Shown here in pieces: positions 42,930 to 53,909 of a stretch of 64,000 nt of DNA. The stretch spans positions 16,236,810 to 16,300,809 of the forward strand of contig NC_092051.1 in NCBI RefSeq assembly GCF_003086295.3, read 5' to 3'. Numbering within the stretch: the first letter of the stretch is position 1; every line of letters starts with the position of its first letter. Both the position numbers and the translations under genes were made by a program. Below the pieces are notes generated by a model that was given only the letters and a program-made list of their open reading frames with translations, did no database searches and had not been told where the DNA came from. The stretch comes from Arachis hypogaea. Lineage: Eukaryota; Streptophyta; Magnoliopsida; Fabales; Fabaceae.

Positions 42930-44110
42930 ACCATTTCTTTTTCTTCTTCTTCTTCTTTCGTTATCGTCATCACCACCACCACCTCCATCTCCTCCTCCTC
43001 TTTCTTTTTTTCATTTGAATTTTTTCGATCTCCTCCTTATTCCTTTTTCTCCTCCTCCTCCTCATCAGAATGCATTGAATTTTTTCAATGATGACGACAT
43101 ACAAATAAACCCAGTTTAAAACAAGTTTAGACTAAAAGTGCACCTTATTTAAATTTATAATGCACCGAAATTAAATTTAGAATACACCAAAATTACTCAA
43201 TGATGACAAACACAAATAAACTCAATTCAAAATAAGTTCAGACGAAAAGTGCATTTATTTAAATCCAGAATGCACTAAAATTACTTAATGATGACGATAC
43301 ACAAACAAACTCAGTTCAAAATAAGCACAGACCAAGTGCAAGTTATTTAAATCCGGAATGTACCAAAATTATTTAATGATAACTCAAAATTCTTCCTCCT
43401 CCTTCTTCTTCATTATCATCATCATCTTCTTCTTATTCTTTTCTTATTCATCTTCTCGTTCTTGTTTTATCTTCTCATTATTTTTCTTATCTTACTCTCT
43501 TAACAATAATAAAAACAAGAAAAAATCAAATAAAGAAGAAGAAAAAATGCATAATGATACAAAATTAATAGAAAGAGGAGGAATCTACATCATTCAACTA
43601 AATAAGATTGCAATACATACATATATGTTCATTCAAGTCTAATATGAGAAGTAATACTACTAAAAGAAGAAATAAGTGCAACAGAAAGAAGAAAAAAAAA
43701 AGAAAGAAGAATAAAAAAAATATAACATTAAAGAAGATACTTTTGTGCTTTTATAGCAAAATTTCGATGTCAAAACTAAAAAATTTATGTGTTATTATTA
43801 TTAAGAAATTTTAGTGTTTTTTTTCTTATAAATTCTCCATAATTCAAAACTCTTCCTCCTCCTCTTCCTCCTCCTCTTCTTCTTCTTTCATTTTCTCATT
43901 ATTTTTTTTATTTTACTCTTTTAAGAGGAATAAAATAAAAAAAATCAAATAAAGAAGAATAAATAACTGTAATATCACATGAGAAAAAAGAAGAAAAGAA
44001 AAAAAATAAACACAACAATAATTGCACCAATAGAAGAAGAAGAAAAAAGAGGATATGCACGAAGAAACACAAAGAAGAAAAATAGCATAAATTTTTTGTG
44101 TGAGTAGATT
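42930..44110. repeat. Composite repeat: pyrimidine tracts around three tandem units of about 90-110 bp
   Basis: Units begin at about 43087, 43199 and 43287 and end by 43375 (periods 112, 88 and 88 bp), each with AATGATGAC, AAATAAACTCA-like and GAATGCACCAAAATTA-like blocks. Flanking TTC/TCC-rich tracts (42945-43080, 43390-43490, 43850-43920) and the opposite GAA-rich tracts give the whole an inverted-repeat appearance. The same style of element occurs at 57900-58357 and 61586-61770. No coding capacity. Confidence 0.6.
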
Positions 44111-44159
44111 TTGTTTAATTTGGGCCAATTTAATTGAACTTAATTACTAACAAAATTTA

Positions 44160-47100
44160 GATGCGTAGAGAAACTCTTTCCATTGCTAATGACAACTTCT
44201 TATAAAGAGAAAAAAATAAACATTACTTACAATATTAGCAATTATGTTGCAGGTGATAATATAAATATTATCGAAAAGATTATAGAATTGTTAAGTAAAA
44301 ATTGAGAGGTGTAATTCACTTAGATTAAAAGAGACGCTACTGTTGTTACTGATTATCTGGCTAAAATAAAGACTAAGAGTATTTATTTTTAATCGAGGTG
44401 GATTCAACTAAGTGATGATCTCAAATAAATTTTGTTAAAGGATTTTGCTATATAATTTTTCAATGTTGTGTTTCTGTTTGTTTTAGTTTTTGTTACAGCC
44501 ACCAAAAAACTAATGACAAAAAATAAATTTTCTCAATTTTTTTTATGTAAAGTGGATCTCTTATTATTTAGTATTTTTTTCACATATTTTTTCTTAATCT
44601 CACTTAAAAATACATAATAAAAATCATATTAAAAAAAAAATTGAGAGGATCATTTTTTTATTACGATATATTACACTATTCCAACCAAATATTAATATAT
44701 TAGATTACTAATTTTTGGTTTAGCTAATTTTCCTCCTAATAAACGTAGAAGTGATTTTGGTCTCAAAATCATGTTTACAGGAAGTAACAATTTTTAACTT
44801 CTAAGTTGCACTAACTGGCTTTTAGCCATTAACATTTAACATTTATTTTTTTTTTACCAACTTTATCTTTTATACGTATTATTGTATTATTTATAGAATT
44901 TTTATTATTTCTCTTTATATGAGCTCTTTTTTTATTATTTATTATTTATATTTTTTTATTTTTTATTTGACATTATATATTTTTATAATGATAATTTTTG
45001 TGTATTATATTTATTATTATATTTTTATAATATAATTTATTGATTCTATTAAGTAAAATAAATTAAACAAAAAATTAACCATAAATAATAATAATAGTAA
45101 AAAATTATAGTATGTTAAAAAAGAGTACTAAAAGTACTAAAAATATATTATATAAAAAAATATAAAAAAAATACAAAAAAATTAAAATGTATAAAAAAAA
45201 ATATTATAATTTAATGTTATGTCTTTTTTAGTAATTATATATCTATCTAAAAGTAATTTTAATTAATATTATTTAAACAATATTTATTTTATTAAAATCA
45301 ATTTTAATATAAAATTGTTAAACATAAATTATATTAACACAAACTTACTTCTATTTAAAATTAATTTTATAGAATATTTTTATTTAAATTCCAATTTAGT
45401 GAATTACAATCCAAACACACCCTACATCTCTCATATTAAAATTAATTTTCAAAAAAAATTTGTAAACCATGTAGGAATCTCTCGTTTTAGGGACTAAAAT
45501 AGGGAAGGGACCAAAAAATGGAGTTATGTTGTGGGCTACAGTTAGTTATCAATTTGTAGGAAGATGGGTAGTATTTTCCAGCTGGCATAAGCCACCAAAT
45601 GCGCAGCGGAAGTTGATGGGTCCCACAAGCACATGGCCAAATCAGCACAACATATTTTTTATACATTTTTTATGTGAAAAATTTTCCCTGATTTGAAAAT
45701 GAAAGAACACTATATATTTATTTACAGCTTCTTCCACGATTAAAAAAATTGCAGTTACTTTTACAGATTTGTCCAATTGTCCACGCTTCATTTCATTTCA
45801 GTGTGCTAATAAAGATAATAAATTAAACATTTTAAAATACAGAACATAACCATGATTTCGATTTATTAAAAGGATAACGATGGTTTTAGAGCAAATAAGC
45901 ATTTCACATGTTGAACCAACAAATAAAAGTATAAAACTGTTAGGCTGTGTTTGGAAACACGTTGGAGAAGATAAAAGTACATTTTAATGTTTTGAATGTT
46001 ATTTTTTAATGTTTGGCAATTTTTTTTTTCTGAACGTCAACGTGATTCTGCATCCCAAAAACTGGTTTACTAGAAGCAAGAAATTATAGTTTCTGCGTTT
46101 ACTCAACTTATGTTTAGGTTTGTTGCTAGTTATTATTGGTTTTTTCATAATTTTTTTTAAATAAATACTGAGAATATTAAAATAATTATTCTAATTTTTG
46201 TGCACTGTTTAATATTTTAATTTTTTATAATATGTATTATTGTTCCTATTAGAAATGATAAATTAAATAAAAAATTAATTATAAATAATAATAAAAATAT
46301 AACTTTTAAAAAATTAGAACCTAAAATAATAATAAAAATAAGATTATTAAGAGTACTTAAAAAGAGTACTAAAATATGTTATTTTATATTTTTTTTAATT
46401 TAATAAATAAATATTAATTTTTACTATAAAAAAATATTTAAAAAGTTATTAATTTTTATATATTATTTTTAATTTCATAAATAAATATTAATTTTTATTA
46501 TAATAATTAAAAATTATAATATACTAAATTAGAGTACTATATAAAAAATATTAAAAAATTAAATATACTTAAAAAAAATATTATAATTTAATATTATATT
46601 TTTTTAGTAATTAATTAATTATTTATCTAGAAGTGATTTTAACTAATATTATCCAAATAATATTTATTTTATCAAAATCAATTTTAGTAAAAATTGCCAA
46701 ACATAAATCATGTTGGCAGAAACTCACTTCTACTCAAAATCAATTCTACAAAATTACTTTCATATTTTATTACTCTAAATTTAATTATAAATAATAAAAG
46801 ATAAATTACTTTTTTTTATTTACAAATTTTATCATATAAAAACTATTTTTCTTGACATAAAACTAATTTTTTATTAATTTATAAATAAATTTATCAATAT
46901 TTCACTTTTATCACCAGCATACCATCAAATGTTGCGTGACATCTTTATTTTTACTGTAATATTGAGACAATAATTTTCACATAGAAAATTTTAGGATTGG
47001 GATCCTATAAATTTTGAATTTCATTTTAAAAGATAAAATATTATCTTTTATTATTTTTGAATTTCATTTTAAAACATAAAATATGATATCTTATCATTTA

Positions 47101-48150
47101 TTTCATAAGTGAGACAAAAAAATATAAAAAAGATAAAAAATCTTACTTTACTTTCTTAAATAAAAATCTAAAATTTAAAAGATTCAAATTTCAAATCACA
47201 AATAACCCATTAAAAATAGAAAACATTAGCAAATATTAACCGTTGCTAATGTTATTAACAATAGTTATTAGTGGACATAAAGAATTATATAAAATAATAA
47301 ATTATTAACCTTTTAGACATGATAAATTAATATATATGATTATCATAAAATAAAAATGAATATTTATTTTCAAAATATTTTTTAATATGATAAATTAAGA
47401 AGTTAAAAATCAATTCGTCGTGAATTTGAGTTTAATTTAAAGGCATATTACTAGTCAATAAATTACTGTATATACAAAATTAAATTCAAACTTCAATATT
47501 TATTTAAGTGAACAAATAAATTGACTAATCGACTACCTCAAATTAGTTATATAAATGAATAATTTATTTTCATACTTTTATTATCAAAATAAACTGTCTC
47601 TTAATATAGAGAAAATATGGATAAACAATGTAAAGATTCAACGTGTAATAAAAAAAATACTATTTATACATCAAATTTATTATCAAACAGTTATTATACT
47701 TGTGTTATTTAACTTATTTTTAATATATATTTTATATTTTAATATATATTTTATGAGTTTAATGTTGATATATTTATAATATAAAATATTTTACACAATC
47801 ATACAACTCAATATAAAAAATGATTATTTTTACTATCATAAATTTATATAATTAAATACACATATAATATAAACAATTTTATATTAATAATATATAAAAA
47901 ATAAATTCATATTTTATATTAATAATTAATTGTAATAATTAATTTTAATATACATCTACTATATTCAATTAAAAAAAAGGTAAAACTGGCTGAGTAAGTG
48001 ATGGAGACAAAACAAAACAGTGCAAACTGTAAAAAGATCCTGCGAAGGAAATAAAAATGCAAAATGGTTAACGTGAGCCGCTGTGCACAAAGCACAAAGG
48101 GAGCAAAAGGTAGGGGGAGGAGGGAGGGTATTTACGTAATATTCCATTGC
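44160..48150. other. AT-rich intergenic DNA with dispersed MITE-like copies
   Basis: Two related segments, about 45230-45425 and 46610-46770, share AATATTTATTTTATNAAAATC-type sequence and a CCAAACA(C/T)A terminus. Another begins GGCTGTGTTTGGAAACACG at about 45944. These are typical ends of old plant MITEs. No gene recognised in 4 kb. Confidence 0.45.
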
Positions 48151-48229
48151 GACTGAAAATATAGGTGGAAAGATTAGGACAAAAATGTCAATATGAAGAA
48201 TCCTTTTTACCTCAAAACCAAAAAGGACC

Positions 48230-49111
48230 CTCCTCCTTTGTTTTCCGCGTTTTCTCTCTCTCTGGATTTCTCTACCCAACCAATCAAATCACACTCTCTC
48301 AGATCATAGCAAGCATCAACGCTCTCTTTCTCGCTCTTTCTGTGTGCTCCCCGCTCTTCTACTTCGCCGGTACTAGGGTTTATCGCCATCTAATTCTTCG
48401 GAAAATGCCGGCTCCGCCGCTTCCACAATCAGAGCGCTAGCGCGCGTGCTTTTGCTGATGCTGCATTGCTGAATCCTCCGCCTCCGATCTACCGCATTTT
48501 TTCTCATCTGTCAGTTTTGCTTTTCTCCAGAATCTTCTTTCCTTTCCCCCTCCGAGAATTTTGGTTGTCCTTTTTTTCCCTTCTCAACCTTAAAAGGAAT
48601 CTCGAATTTTACTCGGTTTTTTTACCGAATAATTCAGAAACATGTACTACTTACCCTGTTTTCACTGGAAAGTAAAATAAAATTGAAATGCACTATCCTA
48701 ATTGATATTTAATTCTTCTTGTTTTGGTTCGTGATGTAATTTCATATATTTTGCTTCGCCAAATATACAGATTAACTTTGATTTTCTCGGATTCTGTGAA
48801 GCTCTGGATTAGCTTTGCTTAGTTAAGCTGTAATGCACATTATCGTGCTTCCACGATTTTAGATTTGTTGCTTCTGGGGTGGATCTTAACTTGCAACGTA
48901 AATTAATCGTGTGGGAGTTTATGGAGTTTGTTTTTTCTTCTGTGAATGGACTGTGCTGATAAAATTGAGACGTTAAAATTGTAGATCTAGTAGCTGAGAC
49001 TTGAAAAGCCTTCTACAAAATTTTCTTTATTTTGTTTAATTTTATTCGACTTAATTTTGATGGTTGAGATTTATTCTCTGCAGTTCCAGAGATGTGGAAT
49101 TCTGAACTAAG
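48230..49111 (+). promoter_or_regulatory. 5' UTR of the PP2C gene, with leader intron and upstream ORF
   Basis: A pyrimidine-rich leader begins at about 48240 (TTCTCTCTCTCTGG). A CTGCAG acceptor lies at 49078-49083, 29 bp before the ATG, indicating a leader intron of several hundred bases; its donor was not fixed. An 11-residue upstream ORF (48405-48440, MPAPPLPQSER) precedes it. Confidence 0.55.
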
Positions 49112-51204
49112 ATGAGCAAGGGTGAATTATCATCAAGGACAAGGATGAAAGCTCCGCCGGTTGCGTTGGCGACTCTGATTGGCCGTGAGCTTCGAAATGA
49201 TAAAGTTGAGAAGCCTTTTGTGAAGTACGGGCAAGCTGGCTTGGCCAAGAAAGGAGAAGATTACTACCTAATTAAGACAGATTGCCAGAGGATTCCTGGG
49301 GATCAATCGACAGCGTTTTCTGTCTTCGCGGTATTATTTGTTTTCTAGATTGACGTGGATTTTCCAGCGTATTTACGAAAGTTAATTCAAATGGTTATAC
49401 TAGTCTTTATTATTCAATAATAATGGAATATTTGAATCTTTTGGAAATGGGAATATAGCCTAAGTTAATACTGATGCTGAATTGGTATGGTAATTGGTTC
49501 TGCCCAGCGGATAGAACTTTGTTTTTCAGGGTTAATAGAAGAATTGGGGGCGTTGTTATTTATCTATTTACATTTTCTCAGCGATCAAGTGGAGCATGAA
49601 TTTATTCGCCCACTCCTTATGATAAGGAATTCTTGATTGGCAGATATTCGATGGGCATAATGGTATATCAGCTGCTATTTTTGCAAAGGAAAACTTGCTA
49701 AACAATGTTCTGAGTGCAATACCGCAAGACATCAGCAGGGATTCGTGGCTTCAGGCTCTTCCTCGCGCCCTTGTTGTTGGTTTTGTGAAAACTGACATAG
49801 AATTTCAGCAAAAGGGTACACACAACTTCTTCCATCCTTTCATGGATCTGGTTTGCATATGCTGACATTTAATTTTATCTGCAGGAGAAACTTCTGGAAC
49901 AACTGCTACGTTTGTTCTGATTGATGGATGGACTGTCACTGTTGCATCTGTTGGGGATTCCCGCTGCATTCTAGATACTCAGGGAGGTGTAGTTTCTCTC
50001 TTGACAGTTGACCACAGACTAGAAGAGAATGAAGAAGAGAGGCAGCGCGTTACTGCCAGTGGTGGTGAAGTAGGAAGACTCAATGTTTTTGGAGGCAATG
50101 AGGTATGATGAAATATGTAATCATCTTTCTCCTTTCTAAACAGCGTTGCTTGAGCTCACTGCTTTTGTTTCCCAAATGTATTATAGGTAGGGCCTCTTCG
50201 CTGCTGGCCTGGTGGATTGTGCCTATCTAGATCAATAGGTGATACAGATGTTGGAGAATTTATTGTGCCAATACCGCATGTTAAGCAAGTGAAGGTGAGC
50301 TGGTTTCATTAGTATGGTCTTCATCTGATAGCCCTTTGACATGAAAGGTTTGGTTCCAATGTTAACATGTATTTCTTGGTTCCCCAGCTGTCAAATGCTG
50401 GCGGAAGGCTTATCATAGCTTCTGATGGCATTTGGGATGCTTTATCTTCTGATATGGCTGCCAACTCATGTCGGGGTCTACCTGCAGAGCTTGCAGCAAA
50501 GCTAGTGGTTAAGGTGATGATTGATTCTGCTGGCGTTGTATATTCTCTAGGAATGGATATCATTTATTTATCGTATTAAATGCATTTTCCTTTGTTTCCC
50601 AGGAAGCTCTAAGGTCCAGAGGCCTGAAGGATGATACAACATGCCTTGTTGTAGATATTATTCCTTCTGACCTTCCTGTATTACCACCAATTCCAAGAAA
50701 GAAACATAATATGCTAACTTCGATTCTCTTTGGAAAGAAATCTGAGAATTCCTCGAACAAATCTACTAATAAGCTTTCTGCAGTTGGTGTTGTGGAGGAG
50801 TTATTTGAAGAGGGCTCTGCAATGCTTGCTGAAAGGTAACATTTGGGGGTCTCTCAGACTGTAACATAAGTTTATATTTTCTGGCAGTGTCTAGAAGTGT
50901 AATAGCTTCTTATAATTCTTTTTTGAGGTGTTATGTTTGGGTGGAGTACATGCATGCACAACTTTTGAAGTATTATGTTTTTTTGAAATGCAGGCTGGGT
51001 AAGGATTTCCCGTTGAATAAGAATTCTGGGATTTTTCGCTGTGCTGTTTGCCAGGTGGATCAAACACCTGGTGACAGCTTATCTGTAAACTCCGGCCATT
51101 TTTTCACTCCAGCATCTAAACCATGGGAAGGTCCATTCCTCTGCACAAATTGTCGGAAGAAGAAAGATGCTATGGAAGGAAAAAGACCCACAGTGACAGC
51201 ATAA
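49112..51204 (+). CDS. Protein phosphatase 2C, 428 aa, seven coding exons
   Basis: Exons 49112-49330, 49644-49815, 49885-50102, 50187-50294, 50388-50513, 50603-50835 and 50994-51204; all GT-AG and in phase. Conserved PP2C motifs in order: KKGEDYYLIK (metal-site region), IFDGHNG at 74-80 (the usual DGHGG has Asn here, as in the clade of Arabidopsis probable PP2C 5/12), TSGTTATFVLIDGW, SVGDSRCIL, RVTASGGEVGRL, LRCWPGGLCLSRSIGD, IIASDGIWDAL and DDTTCLVVDI. After the catalytic core (to about 300) comes the clade-specific tail: EELFEEGSAMLAERLG and a cysteine-rich end (CAVCQV, then FLCTNC) that may bind metal. It would dephosphorylate Ser/Thr with Mg or Mn; substrates unknown. Appears intact and full-length. 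Confidence 0.94.
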
Positions 51205-51829
51205 TATTATCTACCTAGTATTCTAGTAACATAGTAAATATTAGTATAATTTTTCCCTGGCAGTGTGAGCATGGTTGATTTTACTCTCTCGTTTCGGTGG
51301 ATTGTCATTGATGTGTAAGAAATGAGGTTGAGGTAGGTTTAGGTGTTTTGGAGGTTGTTGTACGTTTGTGAATGGCTTGTGCTCAGCTGTTGGAATGACT
51401 GACGCAGCAAACATATGTCTAGTAGATAAGTTCTAATGTTATGTGCTAACGGCTTGTATCTGTAAGTAAACTGAAGCTTTCATTGCTCGCTAGCTTCCAT
51501 ATTATACCCCACTTGCATCTCTTTGCTTCCAACATCTTATACACTAAGGATGAAAACCATTTGAATGTTCATGGTCTTTTATGCCTATTTTTTATTTATT
51601 TTAGTTTATAATGTTTACGTTTAAATGTTGTATTCAAAATCTAAAATGAAGACTGTTCTATGTAATCCTATTTGTTCCTCGATAGTCCAGAAATGACTTA
51701 AAACTCATTTAGGGCATACATTAAGGTTTAAGGTTATCAATTGAAAAAGATTTTATAAACAAAAAATTTAAAAAATTGAAGTTTATAATATATTTATTAA
51801 AGAAAAAATTTGAAGTGGTTTTTGGTAAT
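51205..51829. other. PP2C 3' UTR and flank
   Basis: Probably holds the 3' UTR to about 51490. Nothing else recognised. Confidence 0.4.
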
Positions 51830-52262
51830 CCAACGGGGCCTAATCCCAAAAAAAGAAAACAAGAGATTAATTGGAGAGGGATTAGCACCCCCTATAAGTG
51901 GATTATCTAAAAAAAGAAAACCAAATTGTCTCCTGATGCTGGCTTTAGCAAGGTGGTCTGCAGCGGCAGGGGTGTGTGTGAGTGTGACCTTTAATCTCCC
52001 ATGGTTTAGCTATTAGGTTCTGAATTTCTCGAACCAAGGAGTTGTGTCTTTGGCTTCCCCCTTCATTGTTTATTTCCTCATACACCTCTATGGATGGATC
52101 TGGGAGTAGCGCACTGAGCTCTCTAAAGTTCCGGTCACCATTGCTATCAACATACTCTGAAACAGTATCCTTCTCTTTTTCCCTAGAGATTGGATTCATG
52201 GCAGCTCTAATTATGGAATTCTCTTCCTTAACCCATTTATCATACCAGAACAAGGTACTCTT
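51830..52262 (-). pseudogene. LINE fragment, C-terminal region of reverse transcriptase ORF
   Basis: The minus strand encodes FWYDKWVKEENSIIRAA at the right, then VSEYVDSNGDRNFRELSALL, matching the region between RT and zf-RVT of plant LINEs. No other LINE domain lies beside it, so it is an isolated fragment, unrelated in orientation to the LINE at 40500-42885. Confidence 0.65.
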
Positions 52263-53169
52263 AGCTATCTTTTTTTTTTTTCTTTATGTTCTTGAATGTG
52301 TTGTCGATTAGTACCCCAATATAAACAAAAACAAAATTAGGTAATCCCCCAAAAGGCCGAAAGTAGGGAATAACATTACTATATGTTTTTGCCCTTTGGG
52401 ACTCAAGAATAATGAATAGTTTATTATTTTGGTACTAGGAATAATAAGGGGTTTTTTCTTTTGGACTGTGGAATAATAAGGGGCTAAACCTATCTTTTCC
52501 CCTGATGGGCCTGGCCATTCTCTGTGCAATGAATTCCCTGGAAATTACTTACCTAAAACAAAAAGAGACGTATATGCACAATTTGGTATGATGTTTGATA
52601 ATATATGCGAAATTATTGTTATTGATTAAATTTATCACTGAGATACTGAAATATTTAACTAAATTAACACATAATTTACTCTCTTTTTTTTCACATACAG
52701 ATACGCATATAATGAAAGTCTCTAATAATTGATGCATAATTTCACAAATATATACTAAACGGATCCTCTTTAATGTTTCAGCTTTCAGGTCAAAATGCTT
52801 AGCTTATTGTTTACCGAGTTTTCTGATTATTATAGTTTGTGTAAACAAGAAACATGATCATCAAATGAATAGTTATTGATACTATATATACTTTATGACC
52901 AAGTTTATAAATCCTTATTCAAACAAGAAATGGAACAAAGCAAAACAAACAATAATTTGGCTTATTATTATTATTCTAAGCCGAAAACCAAAACTAAGCA
53001 ACAGCATAACATCACAAACTTCAAAAAGCTAGGACCTCTACTACTATACTTGCACCTTGATATCGATCAATTTCATCATCATGAAAAAGCAAACATAAAA
53101 AGATCCCACACAAGAAAAGGGTTTTGCAGGAATATGCATGCATGCATGGCATGCATGGATCCAATAAAA
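52263..53169. other. Intergenic DNA downstream of the WAK-like gene
   Basis: No kinase domain or transmembrane segment is visible on the minus strand here, which matters for the neighbouring ectodomain gene. It contains a GCATGC-rich run at 53134-53158. Confidence 0.4.
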
Positions 53170-53808
53170 TCAAATAAGTGCAGGCAACCATTGAAGCTCA
53201 ATCCCATAATTCCAAGAGTCAGGAGGAGAATCAGGATTCCAATCAACCAAGGAAGTGTAAGCTGTGCACCCTCCAACCCTCACTCTTATCTTATGAGAAT
53301 TCATCGCTGAATCTTTCAAGTAATGGCAGCAAAGTTTACCAAAACACCCTTTTCCCTCTTCAACCTTATCCTCAAACACCCTACATATACTGTTTGAGGA
53401 ACAGTTGAGAGGGGAAAGAAGGATGTTCTCAGAGCAATTCAACAACATGACAGTGTTGTGTGTAGAAATATTGAAGGGCAAGTCTTGTTCCAAGAGAAAC
53501 CCTCCATCAACAACATCAGAAGAATAACAAGTTTCTTTGAGTATGAGGGGTGGTTGAAGAACAAGCTTGTTATTACAAGGGTCAACTTTAAGGATCTTAT
53601 AGTAATTTCCTGTGGCTGACAAGAATTCTAACTTGTTATTGTTGCAGTAAACTTTGTATCTGGAGTCGCCACAATTATCGTTGGTGCTGAGTGGATATGG
53701 AACTGCAAGGTCACCGCAATTTGGACATGGTGGCTTACTGAATGACCATGCTTTGATCATAATAACTGGACAAAGAGCAATTAGTAGAAACAACACAAGG
53801 CTTACCAT
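53170..53808 (-). CDS. Secreted GUB_WAK_bind protein, WAK-like ectodomain without kinase, 212 aa
   Basis: Single exon with ATG at 53806-53808 and TGA at 53170-53172. Residues 1-21 form a hydrophobic signal peptide (MVSLVLFLLIALCPVIMIKA). Residues about 26-95 match the galacturonan-binding GUB_WAK_bind domain: CPNCGDLAVPYPLS, NDNCGDSRYKVYCN, and a second block of paired cysteines follows (LLNCSENI, GKGCFGKLCCHY). It ends soon after the conserved GGCTAYTSLVDWNPD and GIELQWLPA, where full-length wall-associated receptor kinases would continue to a transmembrane segment and kinase. It therefore looks like an apoplastic pectin-binding protein or a truncated receptor; family members with just this domain exist in plants. 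Function not established. Confidence 0.85.
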   Translation of the reverse strand: MVSLVLFLLIALCPVIMIKAWSFSKPPCPNCGDLAVPYPLSTNDNCGDSRYKVYCNNNKLEFLSATGNYYKILKVDPCNNKLVLQPPLILKETCYSSDVVDGGFLLEQDLPFNISTHNTVMLLNCSENILLSPLNCSSNSICRVFEDKVEEGKGCFGKLCCHYLKDSAMNSHKIRVRVGGCTAYTSLVDWNPDSPPDSWNYGIELQWLPALI

Positions 53809-53900
53809 ATTATCTTTATGGAATCTACTTAATTAGCTATAAGCTAATAATGATTAATTAAAGGGAGATTAATGTGTTAGGACTACACATGTTTGTTGCC

Positions 53901-53908
53901 TATTTATA
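53901..53908 (-). promoter_or_regulatory. TATA box of the WAK-like gene
   Basis: Minus strand reads TATAAATA, 93 bp upstream of the ATG, giving an expected transcript start near 53875 and a leader of about 65 nt. Confidence 0.6.
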
Positions 53909-53909
53909 A

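Noticed and set aside
53134..53158. GCATGC-rich run as RY regulatory element of the WAK-like gene
   Set aside because: It lies downstream of the gene on its strand (3' side), so a promoter role is unlikely.
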